Shown piece after piece: positions 43,401-51,869 of a stretch of DNA of 64,000 bases; position 1 is the first letter of the stretch; each line of letters opens with the position of its first letter. Source of the stretch: Brevibacillus dissolubilis (GTDB lineage Bacteria; Bacillota; Bacilli; Brevibacillales; Brevibacillaceae); NCBI RefSeq assembly GCF_006170445.1, contig NZ_VCNA01000001.1, positions 248,001-312,000 on the forward strand, given 5' to 3'. Position numbers and translations under genes: made by a program. The notes under the pieces are model-generated. The model was not told the DNA's origin. It did no database searches and saw only the letters and a program-made list of their open reading frames with translations.

Positions 43401-44129
43401 TTAGTTGATCTTGACCATGCTGCCCTGGATTTGCACCATGCCGCTTGATTTGATCGAAAGCGAAGCCTGCCCCTCCAGATTGAGTGCCGCCTGTGCCTTG
43501 ATGTTCATCTGGGCTTGAGCTTCGATATTGATCTGTGTGGATTTGATAGATACGGAGTTGTTGCTGCTTAGAGTGATTTCACCTGTCTGGTTGATTTTGA
43601 TCGTGGTCTGAGAGCAGGTGAGCGTGATTGAGTTGTCCGTGCCGCCTTTGATCACGATCTGGTTGGCATTATCCTTGCTCGATACCGTCACGGAGTCGGC
43701 CTGTGTATCAAAATCGATGATCTGCCCCTTGCTGGTGGCAAGCGTCACCTTGGCCCCGTTGTCATCGTCGTTGAAGATCAGCTCATGACCGGAACGCGAA
43801 CGGATTTTGCGCATTGTGTTATTCTCGTAGTCTCCGCCGGCTGGGGGCTTGTTTTTGTCACTCCAGAGGGAACCGATGACATACGGGGCCTCCGGATCTC
43901 CCGCCTCGAATGCAACCAGCACCTCGTCGCCCACATCAGGGATGAACAGGCTGCCCATCGTGTTGCCGCCCATCAGCGTGGCGACCCGTGCCCAGTCGGT
44001 TTCACTGTCTGCTCCAAAAATCGGGATGTTGAGCTTCACTCTGGCTTTGCTGTCCGGGTCTTGGATATTGGTCACGATCCCGACCAGCACGCCCTCTACC
44101 TTAGGGATCGGGAAGTCGTCCCGGCTCAT
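43401..44129 (-). CDS. gpV/gp5-like spike protein with OB fold and beta-helix
   Basis: This 242-residue protein has an N-terminal gp5/VgrG OB fold (VLVGIVTNIQDPDSKARVKL, DWARVATLMGG, LFIPDVGDEVLVAFEAGDPE, YVIGSLWSDKNKPP) and a C-terminal repetitive beta region (KINQTGEITLSSNNSVSIKS, NIEAQAQMNIKAQAALNLEG) typical of the triple-stranded beta-helical needle. It trimerises below the hub and would receive the PAAR tip. In Afp and many eCIS, hub and spike are one VgrG-like protein; here they are two genes overlapping by 4 bp. Confidence 0.9.
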   Translation of the reverse strand: MSRDDFPIPKVEGVLVGIVTNIQDPDSKARVKLNIPIFGADSETDWARVATLMGGNTMGSLFIPDVGDEVLVAFEAGDPEAPYVIGSLWSDKNKPPAGGDYENNTMRKIRSRSGHELIFNDDDNGAKVTLATSKGQIIDFDTQADSVTVSSKDNANQIVIKGGTDNSITLTCSQTTIKINQTGEITLSSNNSVSIKSTQINIEAQAQMNIKAQAALNLEGQASLSIKSSGMVQIQGSMVKIN

Positions 44130-45241
44130 ATCGCATTCCCCTCTACTTCAAAATCAATCAAATATCCCGAGCGCCCGATCCTGTGCGTCGCCGACGTAAT
44201 CCGCATCGGCTGATTGAATGATGCCCCCAGCCCGTTAAACGAAAGATAGAGCGCAGCCCGGATCTCCGGAACGCCCAAGCACGAGCCGGAACCTTGCAGC
44301 AGGCCCATGGAGATTTTATTGAGGATCGCGTTGGCCAATTTGGACGCTTCGTCTTGGTCCTTTACTTTTCGCTGGACGTATTTGACGTTGGGCTTGTTGA
44401 GTGCGCCGATCAGGTCTTTGCCTGTAGTCGAGTTGGTGCCCAGCTTTTTGACGGTCGTGGATTTGCCCTCGATCAGCTTGCGGGTATCGGGATTCCACCA
44501 CTGCACCACCACTTGATCGACCTGATTGGACAGATTCACTTCGGTTGAAAAGCTCAACAGGGTCTTTTGCCATTCCAGTGTGGTGACAGCGGTTGGTGTG
44601 GATGAATTATCACTGGGGGCTTGCTTGAAATAGATCGTCTTGCCCACTACATAAAAATCATAGTTATTCTTCATCGCCAGATAGAGCAGATAGCGGTAGT
44701 CGCTCATGTCGTACTGGTTGATCTCTGCCTTTTGGGTCTGGGTCGCATCTGTCTGCACGTCGGACAGATAGAGGGACGCGATATCGGAGACGACGTCACT
44801 GTCCTGCATCTCGTTCCATTGCTTAAAATGGTTGCCGCTCATCATCGTAAACGACAGGTCGATCCCATCCACACTGATCTGCGGCGGGCCGTCCTGTGCA
44901 TAGTCATAGCGGACGGTCTTGATCATCCCGATAAACACGGTCTCCAGCTTGTCGACATACCCCATGCGGATGATCAGCTCTTTGCCGGGGGCGAAGTAGT
45001 TGTCTGTGCCGGTAAAGGTGCGGTTCTGGATGTCGTACGCATTGTCTACGGTAAATGAAGCCGTGTCCGCCTCCTCGCCCAGCACGGTGCGGACGGACAC
45101 TTGGGAGATCGCGTACCCCTTTTTCACCATATTTTCATTCTCGATCAACACTTCAAAAGCCGGTGCGAAAAAGTTCTTGTACTTGCTGCTCAATTCACCA
45201 AACGTAAAGCTGGATTGGGTAAACAGCACACTGTTGGTCAT
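44126..45241 (-). CDS. gpD-like baseplate hub protein
   Basis: The 371-residue protein resembles phage late-control gpD and the N-terminal half of VgrG. Motifs are NENMVKKGYAISQVSVRTVL, FAPGKELIIRMGYVDKLETV and the NHFKQWNEMQDSDVVSDIAS helix, then DYRYLLYLAMKNNYDFYV. It forms the trimeric hub that joins the inner tube to the spike. ggagtga stands before the ATG. The next gene, the gpV-like spike, overlaps by 4 bp. Confidence 0.88.
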   Translation of the reverse strand: MTNSVLFTQSSFTFGELSSKYKNFFAPAFEVLIENENMVKKGYAISQVSVRTVLGEEADTASFTVDNAYDIQNRTFTGTDNYFAPGKELIIRMGYVDKLETVFIGMIKTVRYDYAQDGPPQISVDGIDLSFTMMSGNHFKQWNEMQDSDVVSDIASLYLSDVQTDATQTQKAEINQYDMSDYRYLLYLAMKNNYDFYVVGKTIYFKQAPSDNSSTPTAVTTLEWQKTLLSFSTEVNLSNQVDQVVVQWWNPDTRKLIEGKSTTVKKLGTNSTTGKDLIGALNKPNVKYVQRKVKDQDEASKLANAILNKISMGLLQGSGSCLGVPEIRAALYLSFNGLGASFNQPMRITSATHRIGRSGYLIDFEVEGNAI

Positions 45242-45250
45242 ATGGGTCTA

Positions 45251-45877
45251 TCACTCCAACCTGGGCAAAGTCAGCTGGCGTCCTGCCTGCAGCAGTCTTG
45301 GATTGTCGATCCCGTTAGCTTTGGCGATCTCGCGCCAGACACCTGTGTCTTCGTATTCGGTATGTGCGAGCATCCACAGCTGTTCGCCCTCGTGCAGGAC
45401 ACGCTGCTTGGTACGGTCTGCCGACTCCGGAGAGATGTCGGACAGCTGATCCTGAATGCTGCGGTAGGCTTTGAACGTGACATTGAGCCTGGCGCGGACG
45501 GGATTGCCGGATTCGTGGAACATCGTGAAGGTCTGGCTCACTTTTTCGATCAGCCCTTTGAAGCTGAAGCTCCCCCATGTAAACTGCACCAGCGGCGGGG
45601 CATGCAGGTGACTGTTGATTTTGAGCAGGCCGGTGATTGTTCCGGTGAGATCCCGCACATCGCTCTGGGTCGCAGTCGTATCGAAAAAAAGCTCCATGCT
45701 AAGCGTCTCCGCCTCCCCCGTGATGAACTGGGCCACCGGAGAAGCCAGCCCCGGTACGGTGTGCCACGCGTACTGATTGGCGGTCTCGATCTGGTATTGG
45801 GTCGGGTTGAACATGACGGGGATGGGATCAGAGGCTGGGGTGGTGAACGCTTGGATTTTGGCTTTGACCAGTCCCAT
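45251..45877 (-). CDS. Afp7-like LysM tube-associated protein
   Basis: The 208-residue protein has an N-terminal CIS tube domain (VMFNPTQYQIETANQYAWH; ETLSMELFFDTTATQSDVRD; LVQFTWGSFSFKGLIEKVSQ) and a C-terminal LysM module (HEGEQLWMLAHTEYEDTGVW, NGIDNPRLLQAGRQLTLPRL). In Afp/PVC it sits between inner tube and hub. The ATG is only 3 bp after the stop codon of the giant gene, whose final codons (gaaggggg) supply its ribosome binding site, so the two are translationally coupled. Confidence 0.9.
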   Translation of the reverse strand: MGLVKAKIQAFTTPASDPIPVMFNPTQYQIETANQYAWHTVPGLASPVAQFITGEAETLSMELFFDTTATQSDVRDLTGTITGLLKINSHLHAPPLVQFTWGSFSFKGLIEKVSQTFTMFHESGNPVRARLNVTFKAYRSIQDQLSDISPESADRTKQRVLHEGEQLWMLAHTEYEDTGVWREIAKANGIDNPRLLQAGRQLTLPRLE

Positions 45878-45880
45878 TTT

Positions 45881-48800
45881 CTATAGCCCCCTTCTTTCAC
45901 GGTCTGAGCGCATTTTGCGTTTGATCTCGGTGTAGACCTGATCGACCAGCCTGTTGATGTCGACTCCGGGGAGGTTGGTGGATGAGTGGTTAGGTGTGGT
46001 TTGGATGATCGCGGGTGTGGTGGTTACTTTGGATGGTGCGGCGGTGGTTGGTGTAGTAGATGAGTTGGGGTGGTGGGTGCGTTGGCGGAAGTGGTTTAGG
46101 TCGGGAGTGGATTGGGCGTAGGCTGGTGGATGATGGTGGATTGGATGATTGTTGGACTTGCTTCTTTCTATTCTATGCTTTGGGAGTGGAAGTTTTTCTG
46201 GTTGTCGAGAATCTTTTGGTAGATGGGTGGGTGTTGGTGTTACAAGTTGTTCGACACTGCCGCGGTATGTTTGGATGGCATGTACGGTTCTCGTAGTGAT
46301 TGGGTCGATTGAGAAGGGCGTTGGGATTCTTCCAGCGTTTAATTTCGCTAGGAAGTGAGCTGCGACAATATTGTCGGTGGATTTTCTCCGATAATTGTTT
46401 GTGACCCATTCTCCCTTTATTGAGTGAACAAGCTTGCTAAGCAGCTCTGAAGTGAGGACTTGCTTGATTCGGAGTGACTCAACAATTTGCTGAGTCCCAA
46501 CCAATCTAACGTAGGATTGCCCGATCGGATTGAGTAAAAGGGTAAAAGGCTGCTTCTCGTGTTGGATACGGTTTTGGATACTGTTTTGAATGCTATTTTG
46601 AATGCTGCTTCCGATACGCTTTTTCTGTGTCGTAGTATGGTGTTGAATTAACTTGTAGGCAATTTGCTTGTGAGTCTGCTTGTGGGCCTGCTTGGCAGCC
46701 CGCTTCTGATCCAGCCAACGTTCTCTGACAGTCTGGATGATACTCTGAATCTCGTTGGGCCAAATTACTTCCTTGCTCCAGGTACCATTCGGTTTCTGAC
46801 CAAGCCAAAATCCTGCATGGGGATGGGTCCTGACCAACTTCGAGTTGAGCCAGTACAGTAGTCGGTTGCTTACATTGGCTTGATGCAGAATCGTATACCT
46901 CGTCATTCCTTCCTGCCTTGGCTGCATGTGACGAAATGGGGAGGCATCGGGATTTTTAGGGCCTGCTGTCTGATTGCTGATCATTCGGATTAAAATCTGG
47001 TTAATCGTGATTGAATCGGTGGACCGTGGATTGCTGATCAGTTGGCTGAGGCTGGTGAGAAGTACGGAAACCGATGTGGCAGCGTTGATCGGGGTAGGAT
47101 TTTTGCTCTGGTTCGTATGAAAGTACCTGTTGAGCTCTTCCATTAGATTGGTGACGGATGAGTGTTGAGGCTGGGAATGCTCTGTCAGTTGTATGGCGGG
47201 TGGTGCAATGGATAGTGTTGTAACTAACTTTTGCAATAATGCATATCCCGACTGAGACGGCAGTTTACGTAAAAGCTTGATGAATTGCCTGATCGACAAA
47301 TGATTCGTCTGATTCTTCGTCGTTGTTCGGCTTGTTCTGGTTAATGCAGAGGCAATGGATGATTGTCCGGCCGCAGTACGGGATAATCGGTTCACTTGGA
47401 TGAATCGGTCCGTTCGGATGAGTCCGTTCAATCGCGTTCTAGTATGGGTCGATTGTCCGTTACGTCCGTAATTAGAAAAGATCATGTTGGGGAATATGTG
47501 CTGGAGAAAGAGTTTTTCCGCGATGTCTGAGGTCGCTCCCACTCCCGATGATTTCACAAAAAAAGAGCCTGGCAACTTATCTGACTGTCTGAACCATACA
47601 GGATTCTCCGACCTGATCGTGAGGTGTTTTTGATTTAATAGAAAAACAATAAGGTCTGGGCGCCTGCTTTGCCAATACTGGTTGACGACCGGTAATTGCT
47701 TGTTGTACTCGTATGGGTGTCTGATTGATTCGTGCAGGGATGCTCGGGTTTGTAGCACGTAGTTCTCTTTTAACCGGGTATGTTCCCGGAATTGATTCCA
47801 CTCGGCAAGCAATGAATTCGCTTGTTCGAAAAGGTCTGCTCGTCGTGCGTGAGCCAGATGGTCTATCAATCGGTATGTCAACGAATAAGTTCTTAGAAGT
47901 GGAGAGAACTCTCGGTTCCACGCTTTGTATGGCTTCTTTAGACGATACAGTTTTTCTAGATGATCGGGTATTTTTATTGATGAATAAATGGTTTTCGCAG
48001 AATTCGGCAGGGTTGAGAGGCTCCAGTTGTGTGGAGTAAGAATGTTGCCGGAAAACCCAACCGTTCCCCGACTTCTATCCCACATATCCAATTGCACTCG
48101 GTTGAAAAGCCAATTATTTATGTGGGAAGTGTAAAACTGCAGCGTATTTGAGAGGACGTCCCGCCGGTGAAAGCGGCCTTGGCTCAACTCAGATGAGGGC
48201 GCCCTGTTTCTTAAAAGTATTTGGGGGTCAAAAGCAATCGGCCATCCGCTGTTACTGTCAGTAAAGAACTTGCTTAGATGAAGGAACCCTGTACTTCCCG
48301 GACTTCGTGCACTCTCGGTTTTCCCGTTCTTTCGCTTTCCATTTTGAAACCGTGTGAAAGACCGCTCATCTGATACCACCACATTAAAACCAGGCAGGTA
48401 TACAGATTGAAAAAAGCTTTTGAAGACCTTTTCCATGTCCATCATATAACTTCGTTCGGCGAGTACATCTCGTGTCAGATAAGCCAATCGGATCACATTG
48501 ACAGGAGGTGTGACGGGGACTCCACCACTCCAACCGAATGCGGAACTTCCTGATTCCGTAGCAAGCTGTACGGTTTGGAATAATGCTCGCAGGGTTTGGG
48601 AGATGATGAATTGCTGTGGTGGGTTCGATTGATTTGATTGATTTAATTGATTCGATTGATTCGATTGATTCGATTGAAAAACTGGTTGTGGCTGCAGTAG
48701 TTGTAATAATCGGTGAAATCGGTACAGCAGATGCAATGGTTTGGTGATAGGCAACTTGCCTGGATAAACGGACGAATGATTGCTCGTTGTATGACGATTG

Positions 48801-51124
48801 ATGAAATTGATGAATGAGATATTTATATTTTGGGGATTGCTTACGTGCTTTAGATTATTTACATATTTTATATCACTTACATATTTTGGATTTCCCACAT
48901 ATTTTCGATTACTTATATGGTTTAGGATGCTTATGACACTTGGAGCGCTCCTATGGCTCGGGATTCTTACGGTGTCGTTCGTATGTGTAGTGTTTACCAT
49001 CCCTACAAGGTTCGTTATCTCCGCAAGGTTCCGATTTTGTAGAGGATGAAAAAGATTAGTCTGCTTCCAAGCAGTTTCGACGAATGGGTAACCGTGGTGC
49101 AAGTCACTTTTAAAAGGGCGATTGGTATTTGTTATTTCACTTATACGAAAGGAATGGCTCAAATATCTGATAGGGCTGAAATCCCTGATAAGTCTGAACC
49201 GAATCACACGAGTGACCTGTCTTGCTTGATTGCCACGTCTTGCATGGTTATCGCGTCTTTCAAGACCGCTACGATTACTCTCAGTCTGTCGACTCCCATT
49301 TAGAAAAAGATCTGGTAGAAGACGATCGGCATGCCCCGTCCGCATCGGTTCTTTGAACACGGGTGTGAGGTTATGCCTAAGCCTAAGCGGACTATTTTCG
49401 AGCAGGATCATATTTCGGATTATATTTTGGCGCATCTCTAGGGAGTAGATCCGTTCTTGAAAAAAAGATTGCTTAATTGCAAAATGACTCAAAATGTGGG
49501 TTGCTCCAGCTGTTACATGCCTTCTGATTGTTCGGCTTATTCGGCTTATTTGAAGTGTAAGATTTTCAGCACTAGTATAGTTTTTATCATTTAGATACGT
49601 TTGAGTAGTTGTATGCTTTTGAGTAGTTGTATGCTGGTTAAACGTTGTTTCCTCTTTATTCGTTGCAACCTCTCTCACCATTTTTCCAGCTGTTCGTGTT
49701 GTTGCGATTCTGGACATGTGAGCTACTATTCTTTCTGCTTCCGTTCCTGCTTCTGAAACGATCCTCGATCGTAACGAATGCCTCTTCGCCCGATCAAGCA
49801 ACAGCAAAAATACAACGTGTTCTTCCCATTTCTTTACCGCGAAGGTACCAGATCGTTCACGTGAGGCGCTTTTATCTGAGGAACTGGCGCGAAAAAATAA
49901 TGAAAGTTTAGAGGATTGAGAAGTTTGATAGTTGAGGGGATTTTTGGAGATGCGTGAGGTGTTGGATATACGAGAGATTGTAGATGTACCAGGAAATGCA
50001 GATGTATCAGGGAATTCAGATGTACGAGAGAATGCAGATGTACCAGAGGCTTCAGATACGACAGAGATTTTAGATATTCGTACGTTTTGAGCCCATAACG
50101 GAAATCTAGAAGATGGGGTAATGGACGGAGAATATGAAATAGATGAAGCATTTGAAACAGATTGAGCATTTACAGAAGTTGGCGCAATGACTGGAGTTGG
50201 AGCATCTACAGGAGTTGGAGCAATGACTGGAGTAGGAGCAGCTAAAGTAGTTGCTGTATTGGGAACCATCTGACGAAGCAACTGACTTATCCACTGATTG
50301 CTATTGGCGAGCTCCCCCACTTCTCCTGCACGGCTGCGTCTATGTACGGCTTGGCTGAGCCACATGACTTTTGGTTCGAATTCATCATGGGAGTGCGTCC
50401 CGACCAATCGGGTAAAAGAAAAGATGGAGAAAGTTGACGGCATCACACCAGCTGCAGACCAGCGTTCCTGACTTTGGATCGCATCGAGGGAAAATGGAAA
50501 CAGGTTATTGGACAACAACAGCTCTCTCTTATGGCGAGAATATGGCCCATACAGAGCTTCTTGTGCTCGTTCTTGTTTGACCAGTCCATTGTCTCTGTAC
50601 GGCCCTTTGCTTACATGGTTGCCCCTGAACAGGCGGGTCAGATTCCGCTGATGTATGGCTGTCGAATTCACTTGATTCAGCCCATAAACCGAAGTGGTAT
50701 TTTCAATCTTATTGAACCCGCGTATTTCAAAGGCTGAACGTCCCCTACTACCACTAAGATCGGGCAGCTGTTTTGCCTCTTGCTTTTGCCTAACCAAAAT
50801 GCCATCGCCGTGCCCGACCAGCCGGGTCATCCTACTGCCCGCTCCGCTTCCCAACCGCAGCAACAGCTTCTCCAACCGCAAAAGCCCCGCATATCCAGCC
50901 CGCACCGTAGATGTAAGCATCTCTTTTTGCGCCTGAATCTGCCAATGCAGCTGGATGTAATACTGCTCGACCGATTGCCCGTCTCCCCAGCTCCCATACT
51001 CGCGGTGTATCAGCGACAACCGACCAAAGCTGTTTCCTACGGCTGAACCATATTTTCCTATAATCCGCTCAGCAAAATTCTGAGACGAGCTCCCTCCGCG
51101 AATCCCCCGAACCTGTACATGCAA
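45881..51124 (-). CDS. giant low-complexity eCIS protein (1747 aa), candidate ruler or expanded Afp6-position protein
   Basis: The start at TTG 51124 has aaaggagg seven bases upstream. The protein is basic and dominated by Ser, Thr, Asn, Arg, His, Gln and Ile. No membrane segment, signal peptide or enzyme motif is visible. The first ~120 residues (HVQVRGIRGGSSSQNFAE; EQYYIQLHWQIQAQKEML, then a Leu/Arg-rich helix) and the last ~25 (DINRLVDQVYTEIKRKMRSD then RERRG) look conserved. The short basic ERERRG-type tail is what I recall from small proteins encoded just before the LysM gene in other eCIS. Between them, the sequence is repeat-rich and visibly AT-richer than the flanking genes. An uninterrupted frame of this length, tight coupling to LysM and expansions in multiples of three argue that it is translated. 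It occupies the place of Afp6 by gene order and of the tape measure by tailed-phage order. Confidence 0.75.
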   Translation of the reverse strand: MHVQVRGIRGGSSSQNFAERIIGKYGSAVGNSFGRLSLIHREYGSWGDGQSVEQYYIQLHWQIQAQKEMLTSTVRAGYAGLLRLEKLLLRLGSGAGSRMTRLVGHGDGILVRQKQEAKQLPDLSGSRGRSAFEIRGFNKIENTTSVYGLNQVNSTAIHQRNLTRLFRGNHVSKGPYRDNGLVKQERAQEALYGPYSRHKRELLLSNNLFPFSLDAIQSQERWSAAGVMPSTFSIFSFTRLVGTHSHDEFEPKVMWLSQAVHRRSRAGEVGELANSNQWISQLLRQMVPNTATTLAAPTPVIAPTPVDAPTPVIAPTSVNAQSVSNASSISYSPSITPSSRFPLWAQNVRISKISVVSEASGTSAFSRTSEFPDTSAFPGTSTISRISNTSRISKNPLNYQTSQSSKLSLFFRASSSDKSASRERSGTFAVKKWEEHVVFLLLLDRAKRHSLRSRIVSEAGTEAERIVAHMSRIATTRTAGKMVREVATNKEETTFNQHTTTQKHTTTQTYLNDKNYTSAENLTLQISRISRTIRRHVTAGATHILSHFAIKQSFFQERIYSLEMRQNIIRNMILLENSPLRLRHNLTPVFKEPMRTGHADRLLPDLFLNGSRQTESNRSGLERRDNHARRGNQARQVTRVIRFRLIRDFSPIRYLSHSFRISEITNTNRPFKSDLHHGYPFVETAWKQTNLFHPLQNRNLAEITNLVGMVNTTHTNDTVRIPSHRSAPSVISILNHISNRKYVGNPKYVSDIKYVNNLKHVSNPQNINISFINFINRHTTSNHSSVYPGKLPITKPLHLLYRFHRLLQLLQPQPVFQSNQSNQSNQLNQSNQSNPPQQFIISQTLRALFQTVQLATESGSSAFGWSGGVPVTPPVNVIRLAYLTRDVLAERSYMMDMEKVFKSFFQSVYLPGFNVVVSDERSFTRFQNGKRKNGKTESARSPGSTGFLHLSKFFTDSNSGWPIAFDPQILLRNRAPSSELSQGRFHRRDVLSNTLQFYTSHINNWLFNRVQLDMWDRSRGTVGFSGNILTPHNWSLSTLPNSAKTIYSSIKIPDHLEKLYRLKKPYKAWNREFSPLLRTYSLTYRLIDHLAHARRADLFEQANSLLAEWNQFREHTRLKENYVLQTRASLHESIRHPYEYNKQLPVVNQYWQSRRPDLIVFLLNQKHLTIRSENPVWFRQSDKLPGSFFVKSSGVGATSDIAEKLFLQHIFPNMIFSNYGRNGQSTHTRTRLNGLIRTDRFIQVNRLSRTAAGQSSIASALTRTSRTTTKNQTNHLSIRQFIKLLRKLPSQSGYALLQKLVTTLSIAPPAIQLTEHSQPQHSSVTNLMEELNRYFHTNQSKNPTPINAATSVSVLLTSLSQLISNPRSTDSITINQILIRMISNQTAGPKNPDASPFRHMQPRQEGMTRYTILHQANVSNRLLYWLNSKLVRTHPHAGFWLGQKPNGTWSKEVIWPNEIQSIIQTVRERWLDQKRAAKQAHKQTHKQIAYKLIQHHTTTQKKRIGSSIQNSIQNSIQNRIQHEKQPFTLLLNPIGQSYVRLVGTQQIVESLRIKQVLTSELLSKLVHSIKGEWVTNNYRRKSTDNIVAAHFLAKLNAGRIPTPFSIDPITTRTVHAIQTYRGSVEQLVTPTPTHLPKDSRQPEKLPLPKHRIERSKSNNHPIHHHPPAYAQSTPDLNHFRQRTHHPNSSTTPTTAAPSKVTTTPAIIQTTPNHSSTNLPGVDINRLVDQVYTEIKRKMRSDRERRGL
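46572..46607 (-). repeat. 12-bp tandem repeat in the giant gene
   Basis: Three units of ttttg-a-tgct type (plus strand) encode consecutive IQNS-like tetrapeptides. Confidence 0.7.
48627..48680 (-). repeat. 9-bp tandem repeat in the giant gene
   Basis: Six units related to gattgattc (plus strand) encode a run of Asn-Gln-Ser triplets. Confidence 0.85.
48835..48924 (-). repeat. 18-bp tandem repeat in the giant gene (KYV type)
   Basis: Units start at 48835, 48853, 48871, 48889 and 48907 (gat--cttacatattt- in plus sense). They encode hexapeptides of the form KYV plus three variable residues. Confidence 0.8.
49601..49636 (-). repeat. 18-bp tandem duplication in the giant gene
   Basis: The unit ttgagtagttgtatgctt occurs twice in tandem with one substitution, at 49601-49618 and 49619-49636. 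Confidence 0.85.
49965..50090 (-). repeat. 18-bp tandem repeat in the giant gene (TSxFxx type)
   Basis: Seven units begin at 49965, 49983, 50001, 50019, 50037, 50055 and 50073 (consensus gatgtaccagagaatgca). They encode hexapeptides such as TSAFPG, TSEFPD and TSAFSR. Confidence 0.9.
50172..50261 (-). repeat. 18-bp tandem repeat in the giant gene (APTPV type)
   Basis: Units begin at 50172, 50190, 50208, 50226 and 50244 (consensus actggagttggagcaatg). They encode APTPVI, APTPVD and APTSVN hexapeptides. Confidence 0.9.
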
Positions 51125-51180
51125 CTGTGCTCCTCCTTTCTGCAAAAAATGGCGCGAAAACAGCCCCCCAACTCCCCACC

Positions 51181-51672
51181 CTATATCTTCGAATACGGAT
51201 TAAACGTCACCTTCAACCCCGCATGCACCAACTGCAGCTGCTCAATCGCCACCTCGCTGCGGCTCGCATTCAGCTCCGGGCCGACCCATTTGGTAGGAAA
51301 GGCGTCATACAGCTCCCAGCACGCCACCCACTCGCCGGTACGGTCATAGAGGATGATCGAGACATCCATCGGGGAGGGATTGCTGCGCTGGGTGTCGCTG
51401 TACCAGCTCCAGAGGATGCGCTCTTTGCTGATACCACGGCGGAGGATAACGGGCGGGTAGCTGGTGACATCTGGAAAATAGTGGACATAGCCGTTGACCC
51501 CGCCTTCGCGGTACTCTTCTGTCTTGGTCTCTGCTTCCAGACCTGACACCTCGCTGAAGCCGCCAAGGTCGATCCCGTCGAACTCGATGGTAAAACAGTA
51601 CGTGCCGATCAGCTGGGTCGTGTTTCGTTTGGAAAAGGTCGTATCCGTTCTATTGCGTTTGGCTGCGGACAT
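51181..51672 (-). CDS. inner tube protein 2 (T4 gp19-like)
   Basis: The 163-residue tube protein is an Afp5-like paralogue. Motifs include YCFTIEFDGIDLGGFSEVSG, ETKTEEYREGGVNGYVHYFP and the late ELYDAFPTKWVGPELNASRS followed by VAIEQLQLVHAGL, matching the tube 1 protein along its whole length. The ATG at 51672 (gaggtgag upstream) is preferred to a GTG at 51681 that overlaps the previous stop. Two tube paralogues are normal in eCIS; this one is placed next to the hub-side genes and probably forms the ring that contacts the LysM protein. Confidence 0.9.
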   Translation of the reverse strand: MSAAKRNRTDTTFSKRNTTQLIGTYCFTIEFDGIDLGGFSEVSGLEAETKTEEYREGGVNGYVHYFPDVTSYPPVILRRGISKERILWSWYSDTQRSNPSPMDVSIILYDRTGEWVACWELYDAFPTKWVGPELNASRSEVAIEQLQLVHAGLKVTFNPYSKI

Positions 51673-51677
51673 AGGTC

Positions 51678-51869
51678 TCACCTCTTGGAGAAGACATCGA
51701 ATGGGTTGTCCGGTTCGTCATTGAGCTTGCGGTTGATCTTGGAGATCTGGTCGCACCAGCGACGGCGTTCCCGATGCTCCATTGACATGATTTCGTCGTG
51801 GGGCCAGTGAAAATAATAGGCGACAAACGATACCTCCTCGTAAATCTTGTCAATGGGATAGCGGGTTAT
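51678..51869 (-). CDS. DUF6760-type small eCIS protein with an ATA start
   Basis: The 63-residue protein carries the compact family signature RYPIDKIYEEVSFVAYYFHW followed by EHRERRRWCDQISKINRKLN. Relatives, as I recall them, begin two or three residues before YP, which here is an ATA codon at 51869-51867 overlapping the TAA of the previous gene. There is no ATG, GTG or TTG in frame nearby. A strong purine-rich ribosome binding site (gggggagaagga) ends six bases before the ATA. Translation therefore seems to start at a non-canonical codon or by coupling to the upstream stop. It is a likely assembly or tube-associated factor; the specific function is unknown. Confidence 0.75.
   Translation of the reverse strand: MTRYPIDKIYEEVSFVAYYFHWPHDEIMSMEHRERRRWCDQISKINRKLNDEPDNPFDVFSKR

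Noticed and set aside
49965-50261. Short regular repeats as a CRISPR array
   Set aside because: Units are contiguous 18-mers without unique spacers, drift in sequence and encode in-frame hexapeptides; they are coding tandem repeats.
51650-51853. 67-codon minus-strand frame in the DUF6760 segment
   Set aside because: It is in a different frame from the conserved DUF6760 protein and has a random Ser/Thr/Arg composition; the real gene is 51678-51869.
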